From: Zerene cesonia
Lineage: Eukaryota > Arthropoda > Insecta > Lepidoptera > Pieridae
Direction: 5' to 3'
NCBI RefSeq assembly: GCF_012273895.1
Contig: NC_052118.1
Span: 2,542,001 to 2,606,000, forward strand
Length of the DNA stretch: 64,000 nucleotides
In this document: piece by piece, positions 37,173 to 49,200 of the stretch
Position numbering within the stretch: the first letter of the stretch is position 1
How the letters are laid out: each line of letters opens with the position of its first letter
Made by a program: the position numbers and the translations under genes
Notes under the pieces: model-generated
The model's input: the letters and a program-made list of their open reading frames with translations, nothing else
The model's database searches: none
What the model was told of the DNA's origin: nothing

Positions 37173-40100
37173 ATGGCTCCACGTACAGCAAAAGCTAAGG
37201 TAATTTTATACCAAATAAAGCTATGTATTCAACATGCTAGTCTTGTTATTTTGCCACCATAAACTGGTTTGCTTTGCAACATAGCATAAATAACCGCGGA
37301 TTTTACGGTATTCTTTAAACTTACAATCCTTCCTAATTCCTCGATCATTTGATTACCTTTTGTATTTTAATCTTAAAATTGTCATGTTTTGTGTATGTGG
37401 TTATTACTTCTTATAAAAAGTCCCGCGTGTTTCGCTCAATAGATCACTAAATTATGTATTTGGCGCTAAATCTATACGATTTCTGATTGTATTAAAAAGG
37501 CACATGTGCGCTTTACTTTGTCATTCATAAGCGTATTTATAATTGTTTCTAAGTGTATAAGTAGAATAGATGCAAGTTTTACTCTAAAATAAAGTGTAAT
37601 TCATTATAGGTCGTAATCTCCAAATCAGCAACAATCATAATACATTCTCTGTTGTGATTATGTTTTATTTAATTGAATTAAATATAGGGCATACATTTTT
37701 GATACAGTTATTATCTGATAAAAATCATTGCAATGTAATTTTTTTTCTAATAAACAGAAGGCTGCTGAAGCTAAAGTTACAGTAAATGAAGCACCAAAGA
37801 AAGGCAGGGGTAAAGCAAAAAATGAAGTAGAACCAGAGCAACAAGATGAAAAAATTGAGGTTATTGAAAAAAAGGCTAAACGAGGAAAAAAAAATGAAAA
37901 TAATGATGAAGAAAAGTCGAATGGTGTGAATGAAGAAACTGCACCACCTGCCAAGAAAGGAAGAGCAAAGAAAAATCCTACACCAGTTGAAGAAAAACCT
38001 ATTACTAACACTGATAACTCTGCTGAAGAGTCTGGCACTCCTGCAGAAGAAAATGAACATGATAATGAAGAATTAGACACCAATGGACATAGAGGAGAGG
38101 TTCCTCCCACAGCAGTCAAGGGACGCAAGAAGGCTGTAAAGAAAGAAACTGCTGAAACAAAAATTAAAGAGAACATGCGTGGTAAAAAAGTGATCAAAGA
38201 AGACAGTACTGAAAGTCAGCCAGCTAAAAAAGAAATTGAAGAAAAACCTAAAGGAAGGGGTAGAGATCGCAAAGTACAACCAAAACCAGAATCTGAAGAA
38301 AAGTCTGATAATGAAGATGAGCCTAAACCTGAGCCAGCTGAAAAACCAGTGACTAAAGGAAGGAAAAAGGCTCCAACTAAAGCTGAAAAAGCAGCATTGG
38401 AGGCAGAAAAGATGGCCAATGAAGTTGCAGACAAGTCCAAGGAATCGGAAACTAATGAAGAGATTGCTGAGACTGAATCCATTGACAGTAAGACTGATGA
38501 GAAAGGCGAAGGTGATGTTAAAGGTGATATTGAGCCTAAAAAGGGTAAGAAAGGTGGGAAGAAAGCCCAAGCCAAAGAAGATAAAAGTGAGAATGCTTCA
38601 GAGAAAAATAAAAATGGAAAAGGTATGGAAAAGTTGTTTTCATAATTACTCCTATCTATTTAGAATTCCACAGAATTTCAAGGTGGAATCCTTTGGAATG
38701 TTTTGCTTTTCATACAGGCAATTTATTTTATTTTTAAATCAGTTTTAAGAATTAGAATAATTAAATTACAGGTAATTCTTCAATATAACAAAAAAGTCAT
38801 GTCATGTCTAAGATATGATATATATCTAATTCTATTTCATACTACAATGTCATGGCAAGTCATACTGACATCTTAAACCTTACATTTTAATATGATGTTT
38901 ATGAAATTTGTATTGTGTTATTTTACATTTTACAGATGCTAAGGATGATGAAGAAATGGATTTAGAAGCAGTAGTTAAACCTCCAAAAGCTAAACGTGGT
39001 CAGAAAAAGGCAGTTGAAAAACCTGTTGAGCCTGAAGATGTCCCTGATACTGGGGAGCCAACATCCAAACGCAGGCGTAAAGCTGCAGAAGATAAGGGTA
39101 ATTAACTTTATAATTTTTGTGTTTGACTTATGTTTCCTTTAATGATGATTAAGTGTATTCATTTATTATTTATAAATAAACAGTTTTCCAAAATATTTTT
39201 TTTTATTTGAATTTTTCCAAAACCTATAACTGGTATCTGCTTTTATGGACACTAAGATATTACATTGCAAATATACAATACTTATGCAGCTAGATTCCTT
39301 ATTTCAGTAATTGAATATTAATAGCTACTTTATTTAGCTCAGTACTTAAGTGGATGATAAGGTTTACATAATATATCAAAAAGTGCATGAATATTGTTTA
39401 ATGTTTGGTATTTGGGATTAAAATAGAATATCTTGCTATTTTTTGTAAAAAAATATGTACTGTGTAATGAAATACTATACAAATAAATTAACATGCAAAG
39501 CAAAAGCACATTATGTTTACTATATACCAAGTGATTTTGTTTCTGTATATTTTAAGTATAGATGGCAAAATTAACACTTATCGGGCTATTTTACTAACAA
39601 ATTAGTAAGTATCGCTAAACTATTCTTGTTTGCTTGATACTGGACATAGAAGATTAGAAAACTCCTAAAATTCAAAGAAATCTCTCCATTTCAGTTGAGG
39701 ATACTAAAAAGAAGGTCAACAAGTCAGCAACTGATTTTGAATCCATAGACTTTTCAAATACATCTAAAAACCCACAGGGTAAGGAATGGAATTTCAAAAT
39801 TTCCTGTTGGAATGTGGACGGTATTAGAGCTTGGTTAGGGAAAGGAGGCTTAGATTATATAAAATATGAGAAACCTGACATACTGTGCCTGCAAGAAATA
39901 AAGTGTGCGCGTGATAAATTACCTGAGGAAGTTACAAATATTCCTGGTTACCATGCATATTGGTTATGCAGTGATAAAGAGGGTTATGCTGGAGTAGGAA
40001 TATATACTTCGAAGCTTGCAATGAATGTGCAATATGGCCTACAGAATGAGGAATTAGATGATGAAGGTCGAATAATAACAGCGGAATATGAACAATTTTA

Positions 40101-41228
40101 TTTAATATGTACATATGTACCAAATGCTGGTCGGAAATTGGTTACATTGCCTAAAAGACTGAAGTGGAATGAAGAATTTCGTAAATATGTTAAAGCGCTG
40201 GATGAAAAGAAACCTGTAATTATATGTGGCGATATGAATGTATCACATAATGAAATAGGTAACTTTATACAAATAGTCTCAAGTTATTTACTTGTAAATT
40301 TTTATGTATTTGCTTATTATTTGGGCGACTATCTAATTTTTCTGCATGTTTCATGTATATACTTACATGTTCTTGATGTTAAAATTTTCTAACAAATGTA
40401 TTCCATTTTACCCAGATTTAACCAATCCAAAAACAAATAAAAAGAATGCTGGATTCACGGAAGAAGAGCGCGCCGGTATGACCCAGCTTCTTGCAGATGG
40501 ATTTGTTGACACTTTCAGACACATAAATCCAGATAAAACTGGTGCTTACACTTTTTGGAGCTATATGTTTAATAGTCGATCGAAAAATGTTGGATGGTAA
40601 GTAAAACGTTAATTGTTGTTGTTTTTTATACAAATAGTGCAAATAGATCTGAAAATATTTGTATATTTTGTTTATTTGATCATATAGAATTATGAATGAT
40701 TTTCATAATTAAAACAAAAAGAAAAAAAAAAAAAGAACTGCGGGCTCGTCCGGGATTTGAACCCGGGACCTCTCGCACCCTAAGCGAAAATCATACCCCT
40801 AGACCAACGAGCCGCTTATTAATTTCGTTGAAATAACGCGTGTAGTGCGTTTCGATATTACTTTCTAAAATGTTAACATAGTTGCGTTAAAAAGTGTTTG
40901 TACTGCATGATATGTGAGGTGAGCTTTTACTTTTTCGACATTTTTAATCAGCTCTAGTTGTATTGAAATTAATGTAAATTTAAATAACATAATATGTATA
41001 TGTCTCTGTATTTTCTTCTCTGCATTTTTTTTGCATTATATACATAGAATAGGTTAATAATAATTTTCATTATGTTTTGTTTCCAGGCGCCTAGACTATT
41101 TCATTATGTCTGAAAGACTTCTGCACTCTCTCTGCGACAGTGTCATCAGGGACAAAGTGTATGGGAGTGATCATTGTCCTATTAGTCTCTTCCTACATCT
41201 TAGTACTGCAGACAAACCCAAGGAATAG
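37173..41228 (+). CDS. Rrp1: AP endonuclease, Rrp1 type (ExoIII/APE1 family)
   Basis: The protein cuts DNA at abasic sites in base-excision repair. Exons 37173-37199, 37758-38622, 38936-39097, 39695-40258, 40416-40596 and 41087-41228 fit in phase and give 646 residues. Residues 1 to about 380 are a low-complexity Lys/Glu-rich tail with repeated KGR/KKG motifs, like the N-terminal extension of Drosophila Rrp1 and unlike the short tail of human APE1. The C-terminal EEP nuclease domain keeps every catalytic residue expected from APE1: Asn391 (WNVDGIRAW), Glu419 (LCLQEIK), Tyr492 (TYVPNAG), Asp531 and Asn533 (GDMNVSHNEID), Asp603 (WRLDYF), and Asp628-His629 (YGSDHCP). The domain is complete, so an active nuclease is expected in the nucleus. 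It is divergent from LARS1 and convergent with HPF1. Confidence 0.96.
40742..40813 (-). tRNA. tRNA-Pro: tRNA-Pro (anticodon AGG)
   Basis: Read on the minus strand, 72 bases fold into a full cloverleaf. The acceptor stem GGCTCGT pairs fully with ACGAGCC, followed by discriminator C. The anticodon loop TTAGGGT has AGG at 34-36, and the T arm has the B box GGTTCAAATCC. One U-G wobble closes the anticodon stem. There is no intron. A T-rich run (complement of 40720-40735) lies just downstream and can serve as the Pol III terminator. It lies in the last intron of Rrp1, antisense to it. Confidence 0.97.
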
Positions 41229-42102
41229 ATGACTAATAAAATGATTACAAGTGTTTTTCAAACTTAATATTTGAACAAAATTATATAATTTATAACAATG
41301 ATATAAAAAAATATTTTGTATTTTTAAAAGATTGTAAGCAGCCTTAACATTTCGCGTTCATAAAATGTTAAGAATTATCAAAACAACATTTTGGAAATAA
41401 CAATATTTCGTAATTGTATCATAATATAGCATTTTTTTGTATGTACAAAAAAAGAAACACGTGATTATGCTAAAATGAGTGGTAAATAAACGCAATAGTA
41501 AAGACAAATGCAAAGTTTGAAAAATATTATATGTTTTTTATTTGGAAACTGGGATAGTTATAATAACTGTAAACATTTCAGCTTTAGCTAATTAAGAATA
41601 ATATGTTTGTACAAATTGGTTGACAATCTCAGTGTTTTGTTAAAACGATTCAATATGACAGCTCATTTTGAGAATATTATTTTTGTTAAAAACATTTACA
41701 ATTCATGCAGTTAATTATAGACATTGTTCTGAAAAAGTATTTTATTTATTTTTAAATTACATTCGCAACAAAAACAATTCTCAAGTCAATCTAACTAAAT
41801 CTAGTAATCAAGAATCTAACAAAATTATGAAGAATAGTTAGATATCAATCTCTCCAACATGTTTGTAAATTGACACAACTCTTTAAATTTTCGATGAAAC
41901 TATGTCTCAATACATAACCAGTCAAAATAAGATTTAAAAAAAATCGATCCATTCATAGCAATTTATCAATATTGAGTACAAAATATCTTTATCTAATTCA
42001 ATTTACATGTCCTGTTCTGCTTTAGTAATAGATGTTCTTTTCAAACTAAGTAAAACAAGAAGCTCCAGAAGGTTAAATTATTGCGAAAATCATACAATCG
42101 TT
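41229..42102. other. Tail-to-tail region Rrp1/HPF1
   Basis: About 870 bases of AT-rich DNA separate the two stop codons and should hold both 3' UTRs. I see no coding sequence and no clear repeat. Confidence 0.5.
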
Positions 42103-44548
42103 TTACATTTTTTGCCCCCATAAGGCCATATGAGGACCTTTACGTCGATGCTTTATATGCATCTGAAAAGGAAGAAAACGAAATCTTAACTTCTATACAA
42201 TAATATAAAGCTAAGGAATTTGTGAGAAAGTGGTAATCTCAAGAACTTTTAGACCAATTTCAAAAATCCATCCACCATTGGATATGTACGTGATCCCTGA
42301 ATGTTCTTAATGTATGGGTTTCCTAAATAAGTCGCGGTAGTGATGCAACAAGGGGGCAACATATCCTGTGAGCAGCTTAAAGTAGAGAGGCGTCGATGAA
42401 CTTTAAACTCCGATCACGCCCTCCCTGAGATTCCAGCACCACGTGCCCAATCGCCACTTCCGCTTCGCATTCACCCTTAGAGCCAAAAGCTCCCGCGACT
42501 TCACTCTAGGTGGCTGGTTTCGGTTAAAGCAGTCGGAGATGAGAACAAGGGACTCCCCTTTGAACATTCAGGGTGGCTACTGTTGGGGAGAAGCGACCCC
42601 GAATGTTTCCTCGCCATAAGGTGCTTTTCATTACTATTATTAAAGTGAACTGTGTATTTAAGATTAAGGTTTATAGTGACACTATATTTCTTATAGAATC
42701 AGGATTTAATGGCTACTGGCTGTATAGAAGACCAACTATCAAATAATTACATAATAGTATTCAGCTCTATGTTCTGCACATCAGTCTAATTATTAAATAA
42801 AAATAAGATTAAAAATAACTCATGTACCTGAATAATTTCTCCAAATTCATCTCTTTTTAACAATGAGTATGTAGTACTTAGTAAAGATAAGGCACTTTTT
42901 TGAAACTCTTTATGTCCTGAACAAAATAAAGCTATTCCCGCCTCAAGTCCTGTTCCAAAATCACATTCATCAACAGCTATACTAGAGTATGTTATTAAGG
43001 GCTGTAGTTCAGATAATATTTTGGTTTTTTCAGATTCCATTGATGCGTCTTGCAATTTTTTAAACATTTTCTTTATGTTTGCTGAAATATTATAAAATTG
43101 TATATTTAAATTAAGATATTGTATTGGTAATTTGAAACATATGTGAAGTGTGGGTAGAATTTATCCAATTATTAAAACAAAAGATTTACCATCAGTTTCA
43201 ACTAATTTTCTATAACCAAGTTGAGTTTTCTTATTATAGGGCACAACAATACCGGCTCCATGAAATGTTTTACAAACTATTCCTTTCAGTCTTTTCTTTT
43301 TGTCATACTCTTCTATTGAATAATTGTTGCTTTCAGCCCATTTTTTTACTTTTTCAGATAACTTTTGACATGCCACTGATATGAATGGTGAAGATTTTTT
43401 TTCATTTTGTAAAAACCAGCTGAAAATAAATTTTGGAGTTAATGTTTCTTATAAAACTTTATTGTTTGTGAAGTTTACTGGAAATTTGACAAAAAATTAT
43501 CATACTTACTAAACGGCACCAAAAATATTTTCAGCTATTGGAGATATAGTGTAATCTTTAAAACTATCATTTTTTGCTAAAAATACAGGTTTCTCATTTG
43601 GTTCGTCCCTATAGTAACCAATGTGTAATTCACTATTTCCTTTCTTTTTAAGAACAGCCTATATATGAAATAAAACAAACATGTTTAATATTTTTCTATA
43701 TCATTTTGTGAACTTTCTGTCAAGTTAAAATAAGTATTTATGAAATTGTTTATTATTTATTCAGTGTCAATTTTAAGAATAGTTTTGCTAAAGAAAAATT
43801 TTGTAATTTAAAGAGTATAACATATTTATTATATATATTATAACTATCTTGCAAATTTAAAAAAGGGGAGCAAATACCAACAATTCCCTATCAAACAAAG
43901 AAATAATTAAACCAATGGGTGGAAAACATATAGAATCACAAAATTTTCAATTTTTACCTGAAATTCAGGAACATCATAGAAAAACCTCCAATGCACCAAA
44001 TACAGTTCTTTTTTGTCAAGCTTAGGCAATTTTCCCAACAATAAATCAAAAGGTCCTATCATTTCTAAATTTACACTTGCCATTAAATGCTCAACAGATG
44101 ATGATTCTTCATTCAAACATTCGTAAAATTTGAAAAAATCTGTTGGCATTTCTACTTTAAAACATTCTTTGTAAACTGCATTATCAGTTTCTTTACTAAA
44201 ATAGACAGTACTTGCATCTATTTGAATTATATTCTCAGTGACATCATCAAGCCTACAAACTGCAGTTGCAGTTTCTGAAACATCATCAATTTCTTCTTCA
44301 TGAGAACTATTTACAGCGGAATCTGTGTTTTCGTTATCAATTGTTTCATTACATGTATTGTGTGTGTTAGTTTTCTTATTATATGGTTTGAAACGGTTTT
44401 GTGTTCGTTTATCTTTGTTGCCTTTTGCTTTGAGTTGAGGGGGGTGCTTGTACGTCTTATGATGGTCTGGGTTTTTCTGATAGCATTTTTCACCGTATTT
44501 ACATATTTTTCGCGGATCCTTAACATATTTTTTCCACTCCTCGGACAT
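42103..44548 (-). CDS. HPF1: Histone PARylation factor 1 with PBZ finger
   Basis: HPF1 completes the active site of PARP1/2 and directs ADP-ribose onto serine at DNA breaks. Exons in transcript order: 43958-44548, 43510-43658, 43190-43419, 42828-43081, 42103-42162; phases fit and give 427 residues. The N-terminus has a complete poly(ADP-ribose)-binding zinc finger (CKYGEKCYQKNPDHH...H; Cys16, Cys22, His29, His35), absent from human HPF1. After a disordered linker comes the HPF1 domain: FFKFYECLNEE, GPFDLLLGKLP, VHWRFFYDVPEFQ, HIGYYRDEPNEKP, KTFHGAGIVVPYN. The residues matching human Tyr238-Arg239 (Tyr316-Arg317) and catalytic Glu284 (Glu362, in VDECDFGTGLEAG) are kept, so it should be active. 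The 20-codon last exon is the least certain part. Confidence 0.95.
42333..42640. repeat. GC-rich island in HPF1 intron 4, probable retroelement fragment
   Basis: About 300 bases near 50% GC stand out from AT-rich surroundings ('gcaacaagggggcaacatat ... ccgatcacgccctccctgag attccagcaccacgtgccc ... gaagcgaccccgaatgtttc c'). There is no long open frame and no splice-compatible link to HPF1. A retrotransposon remnant is likely, but I do not recognise the family. Confidence 0.4.
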
Positions 44549-45691
44549 TGTTGTATTTCTGTAAACAATACGGAATCCAAATAAACCGTGGTTTAAATCT
44601 ATTATTCAATTAGATTATCAAGATTCAAGTTACCCGTTTACAGAGTTACCTACCTTACCTACCTAGTTTAATATATTAAAAGTTTAATTTAAAATAATCA
44701 AAGTATACTTATAAGTTTTATCATAGCGTAAATTGTAAAACAATTATAATTTGTATTTACTATTAACCAATGACGTTAGACGTATTAAAATTTTTATCGG
44801 TCATCCCGCATCTGTGATCCGGCAATTGGCACAGAGCAAGTAATATTATACCCAGTAGTATTATACTACTCTTTGGTAAGTAACATACAGCAATCGACAT
44901 AATGCATAATATATCCCACAGATTCGTACCTATTCAATATAGAACCTACCACAGAGTATGTAATATATTATCTTAAATATCTTGTTAAGAATGTCAAATA
45001 TGAAAATTAAATGTCAAGCCAAAATATCAGACCGCAGAATGTGGGTTCTAATAGTTTCTAATAATTATTATTAATTTTATAAAATTTAAATGTTACTATT
45101 ATATTAATTTTAAATGTGCATTACCATATTTTGTAGTACATACGGAATTAACTTGGCATGAGTAATAAATTACGTTGGAAAATAGATTGAAAGTAATATT
45201 GATGTACCGAATATTAATTAAATAGGTAAATTATTATATCGCATCACAACTTAAAATAAATATCACATTACAAATTTATTTATATTCAAATTGCCCGTAC
45301 AGAAAATATATTTGTCAATATTTGACATAAAAATTACATAGGCACAGTTAAAAAATAATAATGTGGATCAGTGTCAAATTTTCAATGGATGTAAGGTGGT
45401 GGTTCAACAATATGATGTGAAAATGATTTTTATTGGTGATTCGTTGAAAAAAAAAACAAATTTTATATAGCTAATAAATGTTAAAGCTTACGGTACTATC
45501 TCAATAAGGACTGAAATGAATTGTTTCTTCCAAAATATATTGCCTCAATGAACACCTTTTCTTGTGGCTACAAATTAATCATTATATTAAATGTTAGAAT
45601 TAGCAATGCGCGTTCAAGTAATTAAAAAATATTTTGTGTTATAAATACAAATGTGTAAGTGTCGAAAATACTATATAAAAATACCAAGGAC
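44549..45691. other. AT-rich intergenic stretch upstream of HPF1
   Basis: This should include the HPF1 promoter. No convincing coding exon, RNA gene or dispersed repeat is visible. Confidence 0.45.
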
Positions 45692-46452
45692 ATGAACATA
45701 ATAAATCGTCGTCATTTAAAGCATTTGTCAATTGTTGCGGTGTACGGATTATGCTTTTCAAGTGGTAAATACCTTAGCGTGAATTCTTTATCCGTTCTTA
45801 TATTTGTGTTTGTTATTTCTGCTAATAATTATTATCAAGCTTGTTTTCTTGCTTTGTCATGATTGTGAAGCTTTAAATGTGTAGCTAGCTTATTGCTTAT
45901 TTTTGCAATAAAATAAAATAAATAAATAAATTTTTGCTTAATTTTTTGTTACTTATAGATATACGCATTGCTTTAATTTTGTTTGATTGAATTTTCTCTA
46001 TTATATAGATATATTTATGTATTATATTGAATACATGCGAATTTTTATTGGATTGAAAGTAGTGTAAATACTTGTAATAATCATTGTTAATCTGACCAAA
46101 TAAAATGTTATTTGACGAGCGAGTATTACCTATCTATCTAAAATATTATAAAAAGTACATTTCTAAATATTACAGCCAATTATCTTTATATCAAGAAAAA
46201 TTTATGTAATTAGGTATATGTTTAATGCTGTTTGAATTTTATTGTCTTAATAAATTGAACATTTTATATTTTGTTATTTAGGACATGATGTTTTTACAAT
46301 TATTTCAAGATGCTGAAATTCCCTGCAAGTCCTTCATCAACAGTTCACTTTATCAGCATTCTATATTTAGTTGCATTGTGTTCTTCACATGTTTGTGCCC
46401 AGGGCATGCTGTTTATAGTCTCTCCACTAAAGCAATGTTGTTTGATTTATAA
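45692..46452 (+). CDS. Candidate small secreted protein, two exons
   Basis: Exon 1 (45692-45764) codes MNIINRRHLKHLSIVAVYGL then CFSS, which looks like a signal peptide: basic start, hydrophobic core, small residues at the end. It ends at a GTAAAT donor. Exon 2 (46310-46452) follows a TTATTTCAAG acceptor and continues in phase as DAEIPCKSFINSSLYQHSIF and a Cys-bearing hydrophobic stretch (SCIVFFTCLCPGHAVY), with TAA after 71 residues in total. Exon 2 is richer in GC than its surroundings. The family is unknown and nothing homologous comes to mind. Exon 2 also has an overlapping open frame starting at its own first ATG (46310-46480, MLKFPASPSS...), so the true frame is unsure. A chance open frame is quite possible. 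Confidence 0.25.
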
Positions 46453-47891
46453 ATGTACTTTTAAACCATTAAGCATATGATTGTTTTATTTTGATTAATG
46501 TTTTTACAAATATAAAAATGTTCGCTTAGTAAATCGTGCATGAAATTGTATTTTTGTGTGTTTTTTTTGTTTTAAAGGTATTTAAACAGTACTTTAAACG
46601 TATGTCTAATATAGAATATGTTTATTTAATAGAGAAAATAACTAATCATAAAGAGAAAATAACGAATATCAGCGATCATTTAAAATTCAACTTTACATGT
46701 AAACGTGGTTGGAATTCGTTCGTAATTCGGTTTCGTGGTTCGGTTTGATAATTCGGTCTGCTTTCATACCTATCATAAAATACATTATATACGATCAAAA
46801 TATATACTTACTTAGTAAAAATTATGCAACATTACGATTAAACTACTAGAAAGAATTCTGTATTCAAAACTGGCACCATCTTTTTTTATAAAATTTAGAT
46901 CATCTATACTTAAGTTATCGCTGTAATAAATATACATTATAAGCAAACCACGCGAGCCCAGTTGATTGAAATTCAGGTCATGAAATTTCGAATTTTTTGA
47001 CTCAAATTTAAACAAAATAGGGCATCCCAAATAAATATATTTTGTTAGTTATTATTGGGGATATCAAACTAAAGGTATTTTTAGTTAAGTAATCAATAAA
47101 ATAGACATTAACATTACATTGTTTCTCCTGCAAATTACCTATACGACAGATTTTGAGTGTTTAATAACTGAATTCAAATATATTAAAGTATATAATTTAT
47201 ATATTTTCAATGTTTCATACATCCGCATTGGTATAAGATTTTATTCCTGTACACATCGAACAATAAAACCTAATACATAGTAGGTAGGTATTTGAAGGTG
47301 TATAATATACGCTAGGATGAATTCAAATAACTGCAACGACTGTGGTTTTATACAAATGTGGAATAACTCATAAATGTTTTATTTCATATCTTCAAACAGA
47401 TGAAATTTTTGGTTTTAATGATAAGTTTCAAATATTACATTATAAAAATTAGTGTACCTACAAAAAATGATATTAGGGTAGATACATAATACACAATGTC
47501 AAAATCGGCTATTTTAATTACTTTATATGAAAAAGTTATTAACTTAGAAAGTAGTTTATCGATCGCATATCAATTTGCAGGAATTTACATCTGTGTATAA
47601 TAAATAGATAATAGAAGAGAGCCAAATGGTGCACAACGGTGTCCTAATTAACTCTGCCACAAGTCGTAATACCTCAATCCATCGCTTGTTACGATAATTT
47701 AGAATCACTATGTAGGAAGCTATTTTACGTTAACTGCTCATGCATCATCACGTCTGTGCTCTATGAAAATTATCCTGATCCAGGTTTTCAATAAAACAAT
47801 ATTCACATATTATTACAATTTATTATTGTAGCCTTTTGAGGGAAATAATGTAGAAGACATTATCAATATAATGTTCATTATTTTATGCATC

Positions 47892-48073
47892 ACTAGCTGT
47901 TCGCACCGGCTTCGGCCGTGGTACATTTCCTTGGTAAAAAGTATTCTATAGCACTCCGGAATAATGAAGCTTTATTTCGGTGAATAATTTCAAAATCGGA
48001 CCATTAGTTTCGGAGCCTTTAGGTTACAAACGAACAAAAAAACTTTTCCTCTTTATTTTATTAGTATAGATTA
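47892..48073 (+). repeat. Transposon tail, CTAGCTGTTCGCCC family
   Basis: 'actagctgttcgcaccggct tcggccgtggtacatttcc ... aatttcaaaatcggaccatt agtttcggagcc ... tttattagtatagatta' is a clear copy of the element also at 63220-63384. Confidence 0.8.
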
Positions 48074-49015
48074 ATCGTTTTCAAATCGCACGTTAAGTAA
48101 ATAGGGGTTTTGAAATCTTAGGTTGCTAAGCTCGGTTTAGCGCTTCTATGATTTTGATACATTTAATATTTGATATAAAAATTAATCTTCAGCTTAATAT
48201 TTTTACATAGTGAGTACATAATTACAAAGATTACTTATTACAATTTTTTTATGTATCTGTATATAGTATACAAGCAACTTTCACGCGATGTTCGAAATGA
48301 AGAACATTATACGTAGTACCTAGAAGTATTTCTGTTGTAGTAATTTACAATCTGGATAAACTTATCTAAAATTTTCGTATTACGAGTAGTATGGAGGTAT
48401 GGACCCCCGCCGGAAAGATTTGCGAAATTCAAAGTTCCTTTGGATGATTGTTAAATATCGGATTTAGATGTAATTTGGTAAAATGAAGGTAATTATATAT
48501 ACAATCATATTATGTAAACATAATTTTGAATCTTATACACTTCGCAAAAGTTTTCATAAAAAAATTGGGTCGACCACACCACAGACGACCTAATTATATG
48601 TAGGACACCTACCTACTTAGTAGACTTTCCATAAGTTAATACAAATAAACAATAATACAGAAATAAAAGAGATCCTGCTCTATCCTGTCAATAATTCAAT
48701 AAACGTGTAAGTATCTGAGGATGGAACACGGATGTAAGTTTATTAATCACATTCTAAAACCATTGAACAGGTTTTTATAATACTTGGCAGTTGGCAGTGT
48801 CGTAGCGTATGTATCAGAATAACGCGAGCTAAAGAAATACTTGCTATTGCCCGCGGGTTCATTAATACCTACATTACGCTGGTACTAAATTGAACAATAA
48901 CGAGTTTAAAAATACTTTTAAGTCAAATGTGAATAATGATGACGCGGACGTGATGATCAACACGACCGTTTGCAGACGTGCTAGCAACGTATTAATTCCA
49001 GTCGCATTTTACCTA

Positions 49016-49200
49016 TGTATTAGCGGTTCGGTCCGTCTTCACCCGTGGTACTTTTTATCTCTATAAGAACCCATGTGCCTTAAAAAGTCGTTATTAAAAA
49101 AATGCCGAATTAGTCGAGCCGTTCTTGAATTTTATGCTTAGCAAAACATTTAGCGATTCATTTTCATTTATGTTGGCTACTTCGTAACTATAAGGACGTA
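49016..49200 (+). repeat. Transposon tail, related family
   Basis: 'tattagcggttcggtccgtc ttcacccgtggtac ... gaattagtcgagccgttctt gaattttatgcttagc ... gcgattcattttcatttat' parallels the copy at 19109-19266. Confidence 0.65.

Noticed and set aside
37658..38575. Minus-strand ORFs opposite Rrp1 exon 2
   Set aside because: The Phe/Ser-rich translations are what the complement of a Lys/Glu-rich coding sequence gives.
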